In this document: piece by piece, positions 20,095 through 22,646 of the stretch
Layout of the letters: each line of letters starts with the position of its first letter
Numbering within the stretch: the first letter of the stretch is position 1
Assembly: GCA_040268355.1 (NCBI GenBank)
Contig: JAWRIT010000014.1
Coordinates: forward strand, 1 to 22,646
Source: UBA1367 sp040268355
GTDB lineage: Bacteria > Actinomycetota > Coriobacteriia > Coriobacteriales > Atopobiaceae
DNA length: 22,646 nucleotides
Reading direction: 5' to 3'
Program-made: the position numbers and the translations under genes
Notes under the pieces: model-generated
Database searches by the model: none
Seen by the model: only the letters and a program-made list of their open reading frames with translations
What the model was told of the DNA's origin: nothing

Positions 20095-20127
20095 CCTTGA
20101 ACCTAGAGCATGCTTCAGCTCTATGCT
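20095..20127 (+). promoter_or_regulatory. MerR-type promoter/operator of the merR gene (autoregulation)
   Basis: The -35 TTGAAC (20097-20102) and -10 TATGCT (20122-20127) have a 19-base spacer. The central dyad TAGAGC-AT-GCTTCA (20104-20117) is a less symmetrical version of the one before the DUF362 gene, in the same register. A weaker site in front of the regulator gene is usual for autoregulation. Confidence 0.78.
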
Positions 20128-20164
20128 TTGGAAGGTCTTACGAACGCATGCTGGGGGAGGATGC

Positions 20165-20578
20165 ATGGCATACCGGATCAGCGAGGTCGAGCGCAAGCTG
20201 GGCATACCCATCACCACGATCCGCTACTACGACCGCGAGGGGCTGTTGCCGCACATCGCACGCAGCGAGGGCGGGCAACGCGAGTTCTCGGAAAGCGATC
20301 TCGAGCTGCTCCAGCTCATCGAGTGCCTCAAACGCACGAACATGCCCATCCGCGACATTCGGCGCTTTACGAGTCTGCTCGCCAATGGCGATGAGTCGCT
20401 GGAGGAGCGCCGTCAGATGTTCTATGAGCGCCGCCGGGCCGTGCAGGAGCAGATCGTGGGGCTGCAGGCGGTCGCCGACCTCATCGATCGCAAGTGCGCC
20501 TACTATGACGCCGCCGTGGAAGCGGGCACCGAGGATGGCGTGAGCTGGGAGGCCATCGAGGGGCTTTTCTCCGCATAG
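20165..20578 (+). CDS. MerR family transcriptional regulator
   Basis: A 137-residue MerR regulator. The N-terminal winged HTH (residues 4-70) reads YRISEVERKLGIPITTIRYY, then DREGLLPHIARSEGGQREFS, the standard order of this family. A coiled-coil dimer helix follows (about 75-115; ERRQMFYERRRAVQEQIVGLQ). There are only two Cys, not in a metal-site pattern (54 and 111), so it is not an obvious metal or redox sensor; the short C terminus resembles the AdhR/YfmP-type small MerRs. ATG 20165 has GGAGG at 20156-20160 and starts directly at the HTH; an in-frame ATG at 20084 lies upstream of the predicted promoter and is rejected. It likely activates the DUF362 gene and itself through the paired 33-bp elements. 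Confidence 0.92.
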   Translation: MAYRISEVERKLGIPITTIRYYDREGLLPHIARSEGGQREFSESDLELLQLIECLKRTNMPIRDIRRFTSLLANGDESLEERRQMFYERRRAVQEQIVGLQAVADLIDRKCAYYDAAVEAGTEDGVSWEAIEGLFSA

Positions 20579-20686
20579 GGCGGAGCGGACGTCACTGTCT
20601 CCTCTCCACCGAATGGCGAGTCTCACGACTGGATCTCGGGCAGCTCGGTGGCTTGATCCTAGCCGTGCTTCGGTTGTCCCGGTGAC

Positions 20687-20720
20687 CGAGCGTCGGGCGA
20701 TTCGACAGGCTCGTCGCTCG
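20687..20720 (+). terminator. Imperfect hairpin, possible terminator of merR
   Basis: CGAGCG (20687-20692) pairs with CGCTCG (20715-20720) and, after a T/T mismatch, CGGGC (20694-20698) with GCTCG (20709-20713, one G-U): eleven pairs and a 10-base loop. There is no T-run. It lies 108 bases past the merR stop. Confidence 0.35.
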
Positions 20721-20746
20721 CAAAACTCCCTCTCACCCCATTGATC

Positions 20747-20758
20747 GGAAACGTTTCC
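20747..20758. promoter_or_regulatory. LacI-family-type operator palindrome
   Basis: GGAAACGTTTCC is a perfect 12-bp palindrome with a central CG, the hallmark of LacI/GalR-family operators. It overlaps the -35 region of the GH13 gene promoter, where a repressor would block RNA polymerase. The repressor gene is not in the window. Confidence 0.7.
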
Positions 20759-20783
20759 AATTGCGGGCGGACTGTGGTATAAC
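20754..20783 (+). promoter_or_regulatory. Extended -10 promoter of the GH13 gene
   Basis: TGGTATAAC (20775-20783) is an extended -10; the -35 is weak (TTTCCA, 20754-20759, 18-base spacer) and lies within the palindromic operator. Predicted start is near 20790. Confidence 0.65.
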
Positions 20784-20918
20784 GGGATGGAAGGACATCG
20801 GTGGCACCGTCGGCTGCCAACCTGAGGAACCGGCGGGCTTCTCCCCACGTCACCAGCATATGATGCGGCGCCCGGCGCCGTTCCTCTTTGCATACGCACA
20901 AGACCTGAGGAGAACCAG

Positions 20919-22586
20919 ATGACCAAGACTTCCGACCTCGCATGGTGGCAGAAGACCATCGCCTACGAGGTCTATCCCAAGAGCTTCCTCGACACGGTGG
21001 GCCAGGGGACCGGCACGATCGCCGGCATAACCGCCAAGCTCGACTACCTCTCGACACTCGGTGTCGGGGCCATCTGGATTACGCCCTGCTACCGCAGCCC
21101 CATGGTGGACAACGGCTATGACGTGCAGGACTACCGTGCCATTGACCCCTCCTTTGGCACGATGGCCGACATCGAGCAGCTGATCGCCGAGGGCAACGAG
21201 CGCGGTATCAAGATCGTCATGGACCTCGTGTTCAACCACACCTCCGACCAGTGCGCGTGGTTCCGCGAGTCGCGCAAGAGCCGCGAGGGAGAGTTCGCCG
21301 ACTGGTACATTTGGCGTGACCCGCGACCCGATGGCAGCGCCCCCACCAACTGGCGCTCCATCTTTGGTGGCAGCTCGTGGGAGTGGTGCGAGGAGCGCCA
21401 GCAGTACTACCTGCATACCTTTGCCTCGCAGCAGCCCGACCTCAACTGGGAGAACCCCAAGGTCCGCGCCGCGCTCATCGACATCGCCACCTTCTGGGTG
21501 GAGAAGGGCGTGGGCGGCTTCCGCATCGACGCCATCACCTACATCAAGAAGCCGACGACCTTCGCGGACGGTCCCGCCGATGGCGAGGACGGGCTCTTCT
21601 CGGTGCACGCGGCCACGGCGAACACCCCTGGCATCCTCGACTTCCTGCACGAGTTCAAGGCTGCCGTGCGCGACGGGCGCGACATCTTCTTCGTGGGCGA
21701 GGCCAACGGCGTGGCGGCCAGCGAGCTGGATGCGTGGGTTGGGGAGCATGGCGTCTTTGACATGCTTTTCGAGTTCAGCCACACGCATGTGCCGGTGGGG
21801 GAGGCGGAGGTCTGGTGCCGTCCGGCCGACTGGCGGCTCACCGACCTCAAGCGGGTGCTCACGGCAAGCCAGACGAACACCGCGACGAACGGTTGGTATC
21901 CCATCTTCTTTGAGAACCACGACCAGCCGCGCTCCACGGCCAACTTCTTCCGCTGCGCGGGGAGTGCTGCCGACAAGGCGAAGGTGATCGGCACCGTGCT
22001 GCTCACCCTCCGGGGGACGCCCTTCATCATGCAGGGGCAGGAGTTGGGCTACGACAATCGCACGTGGAAGACGATCGACGAGTTCGATGACCTGCAGACG
22101 CGCTCCCAGTACGACTTCTCGCTGGGCGAGGGCTTCACCGAGGCCGAGGCGCTGGCGGCGTGCAACCGCTTCAGCCGCGACAATGCCCGGACGCCCATGC
22201 AGTGGGACGCGAGCGAGCACGCGGGCTTCTCCTCCGTGCGGCCATGGCTTCCCGTGCATGACGACTACACGCAGGTGAACGTCGAGGCACAGCAGGCTGA
22301 CGCAGACTCTCCGCTCGCATGGTACCGTCGCCTGGCGGCGCTTCGCTCCCAGCGCGAGGAGCTGCTTACGGGCATCTACGAGGAGCTCATGACCGCAAGC
22401 GAGCAGGTCTACGCCTTCCGTCGGCAGGGGGAGGGGAGCGTGTCCGTGACCCTGGCGAACTTCTCCGACAAGCCGGCCGCCTACGATTCCGCCTTGGTGG
22501 AGGGGCTCGGTCTGGCAGCGGGCACCCACGGCGCGACGACGATCGGCACGCTGCGTCCGCTTGAGGCTGTGGTCTTTGGCTCGTAG
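20919..22586 (+). CDS. GH13 alpha-glucosidase (GH13_31/oligo-glucosidase type)
   Basis: A 555-residue cytoplasmic alpha-glucosidase of glycoside hydrolase family 13. Catalytic regions: I DLVFNH (102-107), II GFRIDA with nucleophile D204, III FVGEAN with acid/base E261, IV ENHDQPR with transition-state D335. The N terminus WWQKTIAYEVYPKSF and the C-terminal beta domain fit oligo-1,6-glucosidase/alpha-glucosidase enzymes that act on short malto- or isomalto-oligosaccharides. The residue after the nucleophile is Ala205; in subfamily 31 Val there goes with alpha-1,6 specificity and small residues such as Ala or Thr with alpha-1,4, so maltose-type substrates are more likely, by inference. GAGGAG (20907-20912) precedes ATG 20919. 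A LacI-type operator in its promoter suggests sugar induction. No transporter is seen in the window. Confidence 0.94.
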   Translation: MTKTSDLAWWQKTIAYEVYPKSFLDTVGQGTGTIAGITAKLDYLSTLGVGAIWITPCYRSPMVDNGYDVQDYRAIDPSFGTMADIEQLIAEGNERGIKIVMDLVFNHTSDQCAWFRESRKSREGEFADWYIWRDPRPDGSAPTNWRSIFGGSSWEWCEERQQYYLHTFASQQPDLNWENPKVRAALIDIATFWVEKGVGGFRIDAITYIKKPTTFADGPADGEDGLFSVHAATANTPGILDFLHEFKAAVRDGRDIFFVGEANGVAASELDAWVGEHGVFDMLFEFSHTHVPVGEAEVWCRPADWRLTDLKRVLTASQTNTATNGWYPIFFENHDQPRSTANFFRCAGSAADKAKVIGTVLLTLRGTPFIMQGQELGYDNRTWKTIDEFDDLQTRSQYDFSLGEGFTEAEALAACNRFSRDNARTPMQWDASEHAGFSSVRPWLPVHDDYTQVNVEAQQADADSPLAWYRRLAALRSQREELLTGIYEELMTASEQVYAFRRQGEGSVSVTLANFSDKPAAYDSALVEGLGLAAGTHGATTIGTLRPLEAVVFGS

Positions 22587-22590
22587 GTCA

Positions 22591-22609
22591 CCCTGTCCCT
22601 GAGACAGGG
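22591..22609 (+). terminator. Hairpin after the GH13 gene
   Basis: CCCTGTC (22591-22597) pairs with GACAGGG (22603-22609) around a 5-base loop, starting four bases after the stop. No T-run follows. Confidence 0.5.
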
Positions 22610-22630
22610 ACCAAGGACAGCTCGTATAAC
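22601..22630 (+). promoter_or_regulatory. Possible promoter for a gene beyond the window
   Basis: TATAAC at 22625-22630 with GAGACA (four of six to TTGACA) at 22601-22606 and an 18-base spacer. It resembles the -10 of two other promoters here, but lacks the TG extension, and the downstream gene is not visible. Confidence 0.25.
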
Positions 22631-22646
22631 CGAGGGCAGCGGGGGG

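Larger units (their letters stand above)
20579..20918 (+). other. 340-bp region between merR and the GH13 gene
   Basis: No gene is seen. It contains an imperfect hairpin (20687-20720), a LacI-type palindrome (20747-20758) overlapping an extended -10 promoter (20775-20783), and a leader of about 128 bases that ends with GAGGAG at 20907-20912. A GC-rich inverted repeat (20866-20880) in the leader has a one-base centre and is probably incidental. Confidence 0.6.

Noticed and set aside
20118..20123. GCTCTA as inverted partner of TAGAGC (20104-20109) in the merR promoter
   Set aside because: Alignment with the DUF362 promoter shows the operative dyad is TAGAGC-AT-GCTTCA, centred as in the other site; the perfect 6-bp match is offset and probably chance.
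20084..20164. Longer MerR start at ATG 20084
   Set aside because: It lies upstream of the predicted promoter and adds sequence unlike MerR N termini; ATG 20165 has GGAGG.
20569..20585. CTCCGC / GCGGAG hairpin over the merR stop codon as a terminator
   Set aside because: Only six pairs, and the T-run precedes rather than follows the stem.
20866..20880. CGGCGCC-C-GGCGCCG in the GH13 leader
   Set aside because: A one-base centre cannot form a full hairpin and such GC-only repeats are expected at this base composition.

Overview
The window is GC-rich, densely coded bacterial DNA with strong third-position G/C bias. A str ribosomal operon, a ferredoxin-dependent 2-oxoacid oxidoreductase, a heterodimeric ABC exporter and carbohydrate genes together suggest an anaerobic Actinomycetota, most plausibly class Coriobacteriia (Olsenella/Atopobium-like). 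That placement is an inference from style and gene content, not from a database search. Almost all genes are on the + strand; only uridine kinase is on the - strand. I see no insertion sequence, prophage, CRISPR array, tRNA or rRNA.

Layout. 1-34: hairpin, probably the terminator of an upstream gene. 100-885: orphan P-loop NTPase. 1048-3855: tight korD-korA-korB-korC operon for a 2-oxoacid:ferredoxin oxidoreductase, closed by a 14-bp hairpin. 4014-4586: GNAT acetyltransferase. 4587-5001: a leader-like region with an extended -10 promoter, a 24-codon Ser/Leu-rich ORF and hairpins. 5002-7635: an unusual single protein fusing a TIM-barrel isomerase/epimerase domain to an ACSF2-like acyl-CoA ligase. 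7778-8665: Fic protein with an N-terminal HTH, preceded by a long inverted repeat over its promoter and Shine-Dalgarno. 8862-12220: rpsL-rpsG-fusA-rpsJ, with no tuf and no rplC following. 12412-13029: uridine kinase (-). 13176-14408: MFS transporter. 14569-18343: heterodimeric ABC exporter with one degenerate ATP site. 18417-18869: orphan PTS EIIB-like protein. 18974-20578: DUF362 gene and a MerR regulator, each behind a near-identical 33-bp MerR-type promoter with a 19-bp spacer. 20919-22586: GH13 alpha-glucosidase behind a LacI-type palindrome.

How the genes may work together. The Kor complex interconverts 2-oxoacids and acyl-CoAs with ferredoxin. The nearby fusion protein has an acyl-CoA ligase half that could supply or use such acyl-CoAs, but the two are separated by a terminator and the GNAT gene. 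The DUF362/MerR pair looks like a self-contained regulon. Most intergenic hairpins are long but lack a U-tract; the one after rpsJ is the clear exception.

The best candidates for something undescribed are the TIM-barrel/acyl-CoA ligase fusion with its leader, the MerR/DUF362 promoter pair, and the HTH-Fic gene with its inverted repeat. Smaller points of interest are Arg at RpsL position 88 and the truncated str/S10 gene order.
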